From an uncultured Clostridia bacterium (lineage in GTDB: Bacteria; Bacillota; Clostridia; Oscillospirales; Acutalibacteraceae): a DNA stretch of 5,609 nt. The DNA lies in assembly GCA_946409885.1 (NCBI GenBank), contig CAMJYF010000154.1, positions 1-5,609 on the forward strand, given 5' to 3'. This document shows, one piece after another, positions 1-5,609 of the stretch. Every line of letters begins with the position of its first letter. Positions within the stretch are counted from its first letter, which is position 1. The notes under the pieces were generated by a model. The model saw only the letters and a list, made by a program, of their open reading frames with translations. It had not been told where the DNA came from and did not search any database. A program made the translations under genes and the position numbers.

Positions 1-966
1 AAGTCCATCCTGTTCATCTCCCACAAGCTGAACGAGATCATGGCGGTGGCGGACCGCTGCACCGTGCTGCGCAAGGGCAAATACATCGGCACCGTCAACG
101 TGAAGGATACCACCGTGGAGGAGCTTTCCGCCATGATGGTGGGCCGCAACGTGAACTTCCACGTGGAAAAGCAGCCCGCCAAACCCGGCGACGTGGTGCT
201 GGAGGTCTCCCACATGACTGTGGCCAGCAAGCTCCACAAAAACAACGCGGTGAAAGACGTTTCACTGCGGGTGCGCGCGGGCGAGGTGGTATGCGTCGCG
301 GGCATCGACGGCAACGGCCAGACGGAGTTCGTCTACGGCCTGACGGGGCTGGAGCCGCTGGTTTCCGGCAGCATCCGGCTGCTGGGCAAGGAGATCTCCC
401 ACCGGTCCATCCGCAAACGCAACGTGGAAGGAATGGGCCACATCCCGGAGGACCGCCACAAGCACGGGCTGGTGCTGGATTATCCGCTGGAATACAACAT
501 GGTGCTGGAGCGGTATTTTGAGCCGGAATTTACCTCCGGGGCCGGTTTTTTGAAAAAAAAGAACATCCGCGCCTACGCGGAAAAGCTGATTGAAACCTAT
601 GACGTGCGCTCCGGTCAGGGGCCGGTCACCCCGGCCCGCAGCATGAGCGGCGGCAACCAGCAAAAGGCCATCGTCGCCCGGGAGATCGACCGGGACCCCC
701 GCCTGCTGATCGCCGTGCAGCCCACCCGGGGGCTGGACGTGGGCGCCATTGAAAACATCCACAGGCGCATCATCGAGCACCGGGACGCGGGCAACGCCGT
801 GCTGCTGGTTTCCCTTGAGCTGGACGAGGTGATGGACGTGTCCGACCGCATCCTGGTGATGTACGAGGGCGAGATCGTGGGTGAGCTTGACCCCAGACAG
901 ACCACCGTGGAGGAGCTGGGCCTTTACATGGCCGGGGCAAAGAGAGACGAGGTGAACGCGGAATGA
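1..966 (+). CDS. Nucleoside-type ABC importer, tandem ATP-binding protein (5' partial)
   Basis: This is the C-terminal 321 residues of a double-NBD ATPase (family about 500 residues) of the BmpA/NupO-YufO class, which powers nucleoside uptake from the cytoplasmic face of the membrane. The reading frame is open from base 1, so the start lies upstream. The window opens at the end of NBD1 (ISHK, H-loop His at visible residue 8). NBD2 has a Walker A-like GIDGNGQTE (101-109) with Gln where the usual Lys sits. Its signature is SGGNQQ (216-221), and the Walker B/D-loop region reads VQPTRGLD (239-246) without the usual Asp-Glu. Leu272 (VSLELDE) replaces the H-loop His. A degenerate second domain is usual in this family, so I do not read it as decay. 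The TGA overlaps the next ATG by four bases (ATGA), indicating translational coupling. Related sugar importers (RbsA/MglA) share the tandem layout, but the downstream permeases favour nucleosides. Confidence 0.96.
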   Translation, partial: KSILFISHKLNEIMAVADRCTVLRKGKYIGTVNVKDTTVEELSAMMVGRNVNFHVEKQPAKPGDVVLEVSHMTVASKLHKNNAVKDVSLRVRAGEVVCVAGIDGNGQTEFVYGLTGLEPLVSGSIRLLGKEISHRSIRKRNVEGMGHIPEDRHKHGLVLDYPLEYNMVLERYFEPEFTSGAGFLKKKNIRAYAEKLIETYDVRSGQGPVTPARSMSGGNQQKAIVAREIDRDPRLLIAVQPTRGLDVGAIENIHRRIIEHRDAGNAVLLVSLELDEVMDVSDRILVMYEGEIVGELDPRQTTVEELGLYMAGAKRDEVNAE

Positions 967-2105
967 AGAACCTGTTGAAAAAAGACGGCGTGCAGTCGCT
1001 GATCGCCTCGCTGATCTGTATCCTGCTGGGGCTGCTGATCGGCTATATCGTGCTGCTGTTCATCAATCCCACCGGCGCGGGAGAGGCCATACTGGAGGTC
1101 GTCAAAAACTTTTTCCACTACTCCAAGCCTTCGCTGCAGCTGAAAAACTTCGGCAACACGCTGGTAAAGACCGCGCCGCTGCTGATGTGCGCCCTCTCCG
1201 TGCTGTTCTGCTACAAGGTGGGGCTGTTCAACATCGGCGCCGCCGGGCAGTACGTGGCGGGCTCCTGCGCCGCCATCTACTGCGCCCTCAAGCTGGGCTG
1301 GGGCTGGCTGCCCTGCCTGCTGGCGGCCGTTGTGGCCGGGGCGGTGTTCGGCGTGGCCGTGGGGCTGCTGAAGGCCTGGCGCAATGTGAATGAGGTCATC
1401 TCCGGCATCATGCTGAACTGGATCGGCCTGTACCTGGCCAACATGCTGCTGAGCAATGTAAAGGAGGTGGCCAGCCCCTACACGCTGCACATCAAAACGG
1501 AAGCGACCGGAGCGCTGCTGCCCTCGCTGGGGCTGGAAAAGCTCTTTAACGGCAACCAGTATATCACACTGGCCATACCGCTGTCCGTGCTGGCCGCGAT
1601 CGCCATTTCGGTGGTGCTGGACCGCACGAAATTCGGCTATGAGCTGAAGGCCACAGGCCTGAACCGCAACGCCGCCCGCTACTGCGGCATGGCGGAAAAA
1701 CGCAATATCATCGTGTCGCTGGCCATCGGCGGGGCGCTGGCCGGTCTTGGCGGGGCGCTGCTGTACCTGACGGATTACGAGCAGTGGCTGTGCACCGGCT
1801 CCTCCGTGCCCGGCATGGGCTTCAACGGCATCGCAGCCGCGTTTCTGGGCGGGCTGAACCCCATCGGTACCGTCTTCTCCTCTTATTTTATCCAGCATAT
1901 CACGTCGGGCGGCGCGTTTGTGGACAAGACCATGTACTGCTCGCAGATCTCCGACCTGATCTCCTCCATCATCATTTACCTGTGCGGCTTTGTGCTGTTC
2001 ATCAAATACGCCATGAACAACATGATAGCCAAGCGCGAAAACCGGGCTGCGCAGGCTGTTTCCGCCGGAACAGAGGACGCGGAAAAGAAAGGAGGCGAGG
2101 CGTAA
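963..2105 (+). CDS. Nucleoside-type ABC importer, permease subunit 1 (NupP/YufP-like)
   Basis: This 380-residue integral membrane permease of the BPD_transp_2 family (PF02653) is one half of the transmembrane pore. Hydrophobic segments lie at roughly residues 11-33, 70-85, 94-111, 113-134, 142-163, 200-219, 248-270, 283-300 and 329-347. Family hallmarks are FNIGAAGQ (89-96), NVNEVISGIMLN (141-152), the cytoplasmic coupling-type stretch RTKFGYELKATGLNRNAA (221-238) and GGALAGLGGA (256-265). The length fits the longer permease of NupP/YufP-type pairs. The ATG at 963 overlaps the ATPase stop, and GAGG at 949-952 lies 10 bases upstream as a plausible ribosome binding site. The C-terminal tail (about 355-380) is hydrophilic and charged. 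Substrate is inferred from the family: purine or other nucleosides are most likely, while simple sugars cannot be excluded from sequence alone. Confidence 0.95.
   Translation: MKNLLKKDGVQSLIASLICILLGLLIGYIVLLFINPTGAGEAILEVVKNFFHYSKPSLQLKNFGNTLVKTAPLLMCALSVLFCYKVGLFNIGAAGQYVAGSCAAIYCALKLGWGWLPCLLAAVVAGAVFGVAVGLLKAWRNVNEVISGIMLNWIGLYLANMLLSNVKEVASPYTLHIKTEATGALLPSLGLEKLFNGNQYITLAIPLSVLAAIAISVVLDRTKFGYELKATGLNRNAARYCGMAEKRNIIVSLAIGGALAGLGGALLYLTDYEQWLCTGSSVPGMGFNGIAAAFLGGLNPIGTVFSSYFIQHITSGGAFVDKTMYCSQISDLISSIIIYLCGFVLFIKYAMNNMIAKRENRAAQAVSAGTEDAEKKGGEA
2088..2095 (+). promoter_or_regulatory. Strong Shine-Dalgarno fixing the permease 2 start
   Basis: AAAGGAGG lies 9 bases before the ATG at 2105, inside the 3' end of permease 1. 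It decides the start of the second permease. The reading frame stays open back beyond 1784, but that upstream part is out-of-frame translation of permease 1. The family N-terminus begins at 2105. Confidence 0.85.
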
Positions 2106-3046
2106 TGTTACTGTTGCTGCAATACACGCTGATCTTCGCCTCCGTGCTGATCCTTGTGGCGCTGGGCGGCTGTGTTTCGGAACACTCCGGCGTTATCAAC
2201 CTGGGGCTGGAGGGCATTATGGTCATGGGCGCCATGGGCGGCGCGCTGACGCTGCGGGCCCTCTCCTCCGGCACGTCTCCGCTGCTGACCGTGCTGCTGA
2301 CGCTGTGCGCCGCCGTGCTGGTGGGCGTGGTCTACTCGCTGCTGCTGGCGGTGGCCTGCGTCAGCTTCAAGGCGGATCAGACCATTGTGGGCACCGCCGT
2401 CAACATGCTGGGCGTGGCGGCCGCCACGGTCATTGTCAAGGCGCTGAACACCGCCGCCAACCCGGACGACGTCTCCTCCGCGGTACAGTACGCCGCCACC
2501 AAAAAGGCGTTCCTGAAGAACATCGGCGGCTTTGAGTTCAACTGGTTCATGGTCATCGCCCTGCTGGCGCTGGCGGCCGTCTTTGTGCTGCTGTACAAAA
2601 CGAAATTCGGCCTGCGCCTGATGGCCTGCGGCGAGCATCCGCAGGCGGCGGCCAGCGTGGGCGTGAACGTATACAAAATGCGCTATGCGGGCGTGCTGCT
2701 CTCCGGCGCGCTGGGGGGCCTGGGCGGCATCTGCTATATTCTGGCCGGCACCTCCGAATGGCGCTTTGAAAACGGCGTGGCGGGCTTCGGCTTTCTGGCC
2801 CTGGCGGTGATGATCTTCGGCCAGTGGAAGCCCCAGCGCATCGCCCTGGTGGCGCTGCTGTTCGGCTTTTTCCGGGCGCTGAGCAACGTGTACTTCGGGT
2901 TCGACTGGCTGGTGAAGGCCAATATCCCCGGGGCGGTCTACAACATGATGCCCTACGTCATCTCCCTGCTGGTGCTGGCGTTCACCTCCAAGCGCAGCCG
3001 CGCCCCCAAGGCGGAGGGCATCCCGTACGATAAGGGGATGCGGTAA
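2105..3046 (+). CDS. Nucleoside-type ABC importer, permease subunit 2 (NupQ/YufQ-like)
   Basis: This 313-residue membrane permease (PF02653) is expected to pair with the preceding permease to form the channel. It begins with a hydrophobic segment (about 5-21). It carries the family motifs GVINLGLEGIM (29-39), ADQTIVGTAVNML (90-102), TKFGLRLMACGEHPQAA (166-182), SGALGGLGG (200-208) and GFGFLALAVMIFGQWKP (227-243), and ends in the typical GIPYDKG tail. The TKFG to GLGG region aligns by eye with residues 222-264 of permease 1, so the two are divergent paralogues. Length is normal for the shorter partner. The ATG shares one base with the upstream TAA (TAATG), so translation is probably coupled. 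The binding lipoprotein normally part of this system is not in the window. NupQ-like identity is strong; the exact nucleoside is unknown. Confidence 0.95.
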   Translation: MLLLLQYTLIFASVLILVALGGCVSEHSGVINLGLEGIMVMGAMGGALTLRALSSGTSPLLTVLLTLCAAVLVGVVYSLLLAVACVSFKADQTIVGTAVNMLGVAAATVIVKALNTAANPDDVSSAVQYAATKKAFLKNIGGFEFNWFMVIALLALAAVFVLLYKTKFGLRLMACGEHPQAAASVGVNVYKMRYAGVLLSGALGGLGGICYILAGTSEWRFENGVAGFGFLALAVMIFGQWKPQRIALVALLFGFFRALSNVYFGFDWLVKANIPGAVYNMMPYVISLLVLAFTSKRSRAPKAEGIPYDKGMR

Positions 3047-3063
3047 CCCGCCGTGGCTGTCCT

Positions 3064-3741
3064 ATGAAAGACGTATTCTATTTCCTGTCCGTCGCGCCGC
3101 TGCTGCGGGAGGAGGCCTTGTTCCTCCGCGCCTTTTCGTCGGTGGCGGACGCCGACCGGCGGCAGCGGATCGAACGGATCCGTTCCCCGCGGGAGCGCTG
3201 CCTTTCCCTGGGCGGCACGCTGCTGCTGCAAAAAGCGCTGCGGGACGCGGGGGCGGAGGGGGCCGCGCTGGCTTACGGAGAACACGGCAAGCCGTACCTG
3301 GCCCACCGGTCTTCGCCGCGGTTCAATCTCTCCCACTCGGGGGACTACGCTGTCTGCGTCCTGTCGGAAGACCCGGTGGGCTGCGATATCGAACGCGTCA
3401 GAGACGTTCCGCCCGGCGTGGCGGCCCGCTGCTTTTCCCCGGAGGAAAACGCGGCGCTGGCGGCCTGCGCCGATCCCGCCGAAAGGGAAGCGCTGTTCTT
3501 CCGTTTCTGGACCCTGAAGGAAAGCCTTCTGAAGGCGGTGGGCTGCGGCATCTCCCTTCCGCTGTCTTCCGTCTCTTTCGATCTGTCTGGCAGTGAACCG
3601 GCCGTCCGGCAGCAAATCGCCCCGGGGCCCTTTTTCTTTCGGGAATACGGGGAGCTGCCCGGGTACCGTGTGGCTCTCTGCCGACAAAAGGACGGCTCCT
3701 TCCCGCCGCTGCTTCCGCTGGATTGGACGCAGACGTTGTGA
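3064..3741 (+). CDS. Sfp-type 4'-phosphopantetheinyl transferase
   Basis: This 225-residue enzyme is predicted to move the phosphopantetheine arm from coenzyme A to a conserved Ser of an acyl or peptidyl carrier protein. The Sfp/Gsp/HetI-type length (about 220-240) and motifs fit. They are GKPYL (75-79), FNLSHSGD (87-94), VGCDIE (105-110, Mg ligands Asp108 and Glu110) and FWTLKESLLKAVG (148-160, with Glu153 and Lys157). All expected catalytic residues are present, so it should be active. It is longer than AcpS (about 120 residues). It starts 17 bases after the permease stop with no terminator visible between, so co-transcription is likely. No good Shine-Dalgarno precedes the ATG: AAGGGG at 3032-3037 is 26 bases away, suggesting weak or coupled translation. 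No in-frame alternative start was found in the gap. No carrier protein or synthase is in the window, so its target cannot be named. Confidence 0.95.
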   Translation: MKDVFYFLSVAPLLREEALFLRAFSSVADADRRQRIERIRSPRERCLSLGGTLLLQKALRDAGAEGAALAYGEHGKPYLAHRSSPRFNLSHSGDYAVCVLSEDPVGCDIERVRDVPPGVAARCFSPEENAALAACADPAEREALFFRFWTLKESLLKAVGCGISLPLSSVSFDLSGSEPAVRQQIAPGPFFFREYGELPGYRVALCRQKDGSFPPLLPLDWTQTL

Positions 3742-3773
3742 GAAGATTTGTCGAAATAAATTGAAAAAGCATA

Positions 3774-3802
3774 TTTACACCCGCTTTGGAATTTAGTATA
3801 AT
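3774..3802 (+). promoter_or_regulatory. Sigma-A-type promoter for the alcohol dehydrogenase
   Basis: TTTACA (3774-3779) and a perfect TATAAT (3797-3802) are separated by 17 bases, matching the vegetative consensus except for one -35 base. They sit in an AT-rich gap (3741-3820 is about 26% GC by hand count) within otherwise GC-rich DNA. Transcription would start near 3808-3812, giving a leader of about 30 bases before the ATG at 3841. The dehydrogenase therefore has its own transcription unit. Boxes are seen directly; activity is inferred. Confidence 0.8.
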
Positions 3803-3813
3803 AAATTATACTA
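3794..3813. promoter_or_regulatory. Perfect inverted repeat over the -10 box, candidate operator
   Basis: The arms TAGTATAAT (3794-3802) and ATTATACTA (3805-3813) are perfect reverse complements around a central AA. The left arm contains the -10 hexamer and the right arm covers the expected transcription start. A dimeric repressor bound here would block RNA polymerase. The motif does not match the Rex consensus (TTGTGN-type). It resembles PerR/Fur boxes only in being AT-rich, because its spacing is 9-2-9 rather than 7-1-7. Some symmetry could arise by chance in AT-rich DNA because TATAAT is itself low in complexity, but nine paired positions make it notable. No regulator gene lies in the window. 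Confidence 0.55.
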
Positions 3814-3840
3814 TACTCTCAATCGGGTGGTTTTTGTCTT

Positions 3841-4938
3841 ATGAAAATCAATTCCTATATGCCCGCCCGGATCGTCAGCGGGAAAAACTGTCTTACCGAA
3901 AACGCCTCCCTGCTGGCGGCGCTGGGCAAAAAATGTCTGATCGTCACCGGCGGCCGCAGCGCCGAAGCCAGCGGCGCGCTGGCGGATTGCCTCGCCGCGC
4001 TGGAAAGCGTTGGCGTGACGAGCGAACGCTATGGGAAGATCGCCCCCAACCCCACGGTGGAAAGCTGTTACGAAGCGGGCGCGCTGGCCCGGGAATGCGG
4101 CGCGGATTTCATCGTCGGCATCGGCGGCGGGTCCGCCCAGGACGCGGCCAAGGCGGTGGCCATCTTCGCCGCCAATCCTTCCATGGACGTGATGGCGATC
4201 TACACCCGTTCCATCCCGGCAAAACGGTTGCCGGTGGCGCTGATCGGCACCACTGCCGGAACGGGCAGCGAGGTGACGGGCGTCAGCGTGCTGACCGCCG
4301 GGCAGACGGGCCGCAAAAAGAGCATCTCCGGCGCGGACTGCTACGCGGCGGTCTCCTTCTGCGATTACCGCTACACCCTTTCTGTTCCCTTTGATACCAC
4401 GGTCTCCACGGCGCTGGACGCCTGCTGCCATGCGGTGGAGGCGTATCTGGCCGCCTCCTGCAATGATCTGGTGGCGCTGTATGCCTTAAAGGCTGTCGGC
4501 CTGCTGCACGGCTTCGTCGGGGCCCCGTCGCCGGAGGCGCTGACGGAGGACCTGCGGGAGCGGCTGTATATCGGCTCGCTGTACGCGGGGCTGGCCATCA
4601 ACATCGCCGGAACGGATTTTCCCCACACGGTGGGCTACTATCTCACGGAAACCTACGGCGTGCCCCACGGCAAGGCCTGCGCCGTGTTCATGCCCGTGCT
4701 GATGGAACGGGCAAAAAAATATTGCCCCGAAAAACTGGGGGCAATTGAGGAGATCACGGGCTGCGACGCCGCGGCCTTCGCGGAAAAAATCAAGCGGGCC
4801 GCTTCCGTGAACGTAACGATCTGTAAAGAAGAGGCCGAACGCGTCGCGCAGCGCTGGTCCGCCGGCGTGAAAAACTTCGACCGCAGCCCCGGCGGCTTTA
4901 CCGTTGAAGACGCCGCCGATGCTTTAGCCGGGATTTAG
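3841..4938 (+). CDS. Iron-containing alcohol dehydrogenase (group III)
   Basis: This 365-residue cytosolic oxidoreductase of the Fe-ADH family (PF00465) is predicted to interconvert an alcohol and an aldehyde or ketone with NAD(P)(H). The N-terminal nucleotide-binding domain has GGGSAQDAAKA (95-105), and TTAGTGSEVT (137-146) is the family signature. The C-terminal helical domain carries the metal ligands Asp193 and His197 (ALDACCHAVEAY), His262 (FPHTVGYYL) and His276 (VPHGKA), all intact. It is slightly shorter than the typical 380-390 residues but complete, ending with the usual NFDRSP and TVEDAAD segment. GGGTGG (3825-3830) is a modest ribosome binding site 10 bases before the ATG. It has its own promoter with an overlapping inverted repeat and no partner gene in the window. 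Substrate is not predictable: propanediol, butanol, ethanol and glycerol-type members share these motifs. Confidence 0.95.
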   Translation: MKINSYMPARIVSGKNCLTENASLLAALGKKCLIVTGGRSAEASGALADCLAALESVGVTSERYGKIAPNPTVESCYEAGALARECGADFIVGIGGGSAQDAAKAVAIFAANPSMDVMAIYTRSIPAKRLPVALIGTTAGTGSEVTGVSVLTAGQTGRKKSISGADCYAAVSFCDYRYTLSVPFDTTVSTALDACCHAVEAYLAASCNDLVALYALKAVGLLHGFVGAPSPEALTEDLRERLYIGSLYAGLAINIAGTDFPHTVGYYLTETYGVPHGKACAVFMPVLMERAKKYCPEKLGAIEEITGCDAAAFAEKIKRAASVNVTICKEEAERVAQRWSAGVKNFDRSPGGFTVEDAADALAGI

Positions 4939-5003
4939 GGAGCGGGAATCAGACGAAACAGAGCGCAGCCGCTATTTTATCTTTCCCTGTATCCTGTTGT
5001 CTG

Positions 5004-5609
5004 CTACTGCTGTTTGGCCTCAACAATGTTACGGAACAGCGCGATCTGCTTATCGGAGACAAACCTGTCCACGTGCATGCTGCCGAAGAACCATTTGCCG
5101 TACTGGGCCTGTTTGGCCAGCGCGTCAAAATACGCCCCCAGCGCGGTGACCCGCAGGGACTTGTTGGCGGAAAGCAGCAAAAAGTCCCTTGTCCTGGCGG
5201 GCGGCTCATGGGTGACGATAAAATTCACCTTGTACTGTCTCTGCTCCAGGGCGGCCACGCCGTTCATCAGCTCCTGACTGGTGGGTATCTCCTTGTGGAC
5301 CGACGCGTCTTCGTTTTCGTCCGGCTCCATCTCCGGGTCCTCGCCGCCGCCCATGGTAAAGATGGTCTTTCCCTCAATGGTAAAGATCTGTCCGCGCATC
5401 AGGTGATAGATGTTGTCGCGGATCTTATGCGCCTGTCCGCCGTTCCAGGAAACGACGGGATAGGATTGCAGGATCTCGAAATTTTCGTGGGTGCCGTCCA
5501 CAAAGCAGATGTTATAACGGCGGCGGGACAGCGCGTTCAGCGCCTTTTTCTCCGGCTTGGTGTTATCCCACAGAAAGCCGAAATCACCGCAGATGATCAG
5601 CGTATCCCC
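5004..5609 (-). CDS. Calcineurin-like metallophosphoesterase (5' partial)
   Basis: The visible 201 C-terminal residues are open to the window edge on the minus strand, so the start and the first metal motif (DxH) lie outside. The protein resembles small Firmicute phosphoesterases of PF00149, which hydrolyse phosphomono- or diesters at a two-metal site. Visible motifs are CGDFGFLWD (residues 7-15, bridging Asp9), VDGTHENF (37-44), GGGED (87-91), VTHEPP (132-137, His134) and WFFGSMHVD (173-181). Two ligand positions differ from the general family: Thr40 replaces the Asn of GNHE/D, and Ser177 replaces the first His of GHxH. An acidic insert (EDPEMEPDENED, about 90-101) stands where relatives often have a Trp-Trp segment before the EIP motif. 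These may be subfamily traits rather than decay, as the rest reads cleanly. The GTG at 5501-5499 is an internal Val codon, not the start. The gene converges on the dehydrogenase with a 65-base gap. Substrate is unknown. Confidence 0.88.
   Translation of the reverse strand, partial: GDTLIICGDFGFLWDNTKPEKKALNALSRRRYNICFVDGTHENFEILQSYPVVSWNGGQAHKIRDNIYHLMRGQIFTIEGKTIFTMGGGEDPEMEPDENEDASVHKEIPTSQELMNGVAALEQRQYKVNFIVTHEPPARTRDFLLLSANKSLRVTALGAYFDALAKQAQYGKWFFGSMHVDRFVSDKQIALFRNIVEAKQQ

Noticed and set aside
924..1898. Long open frame on the minus strand (324 codons) opposite permease 1
   Set aside because: It is rich in Gln, His, Arg and Ala, has no recognisable motif, and mirrors the codon bias of the permease on the other strand. 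It is a GC-rich shadow frame.
1784..2104. Upstream extension of the permease 2 frame
   Set aside because: This part is out-of-frame translation of permease 1, is Arg/His-rich, and lacks family similarity. The family N-terminus and a strong ribosome binding site place the start at 2105.
3805..3833. Divergent minus-strand promoter suggested by TATAAT on the reverse strand of the palindrome
   Set aside because: The symmetry forces a reverse TATAAT, but the position 17 bases upstream reads AAACCA, not a -35 box, and the genes to the left run on the plus strand.
3786..4394. Open frame on the plus strand beginning in the promoter island
   Set aside because: Its start overlaps the -10 region and most of it is the dehydrogenase read in another frame, giving Arg/Gly-rich sequence without motifs.
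4939..5003. Possible bidirectional terminator between the convergent genes
   Set aside because: The best hairpin (AGCG 4962-4965 with CGCT 4970-4973) has only four pairs, and the following ATTTTATCTTT is an imperfect U tract. The alternative AGCGG (4941-4945) with CCGCT (4969-4973) needs a 23-base loop. Neither is convincing.
5014..5277. Plus-strand open frame of 87 codons opposite the phosphoesterase
   Set aside because: It lies wholly antisense to a recognisable metallophosphoesterase and shows no motif or ribosome binding site of note.

Overview
This is a GC-rich bacterial segment with dense, mostly single-strand coding. Gene content, short spacings, ATGA/TAATG start-stop overlaps, an AAAGGAGG ribosome binding site and a sigma-A-type promoter fit a high-GC Clostridia-like Firmicute (Oscillospiraceae/Ruminococcaceae type). 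That placement is inference; no rRNA or marker gene is present.

Positions 1-3046 (+) hold the last three genes of a nucleoside-type ABC importer of the BmpA / B. subtilis NupNOPQ (YufNOPQ) class. They are the C-terminal two thirds of a double-domain ATPase, then two different inner-membrane permeases, joined by 4-base and 1-base overlaps. The substrate-binding lipoprotein normally found with this set would lie upstream, outside the window. The two permeases should form the heterodimeric pore and the tandem ATPase should energise it.

Positions 3064-3741 (+) encode a Sfp-type 4'-phosphopantetheinyl transferase, 17 bases after the second permease. It probably sits in the same transcript and activates a carrier protein encoded elsewhere.

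Positions 3742-3840 form an AT-rich island with a near-consensus promoter (TTTACA, 17 bases, TATAAT). A perfect 9-base inverted repeat lies over its -10 box and presumed transcription start. It drives an iron-containing alcohol dehydrogenase (3841-4938, +) with all metal- and nucleotide-binding motifs intact.

The convergent gene at the right edge (5004-5609, -) is the C-terminal part of a calcineurin-like metallophosphoesterase in which two usual metal-ligand motifs are altered (GTHE for GNHE/D, GSMH for GHxH).

I see no RNA gene, CRISPR array, insertion sequence or obvious new system. The points most worth checking are the palindromic operator candidate and the altered phosphoesterase site.
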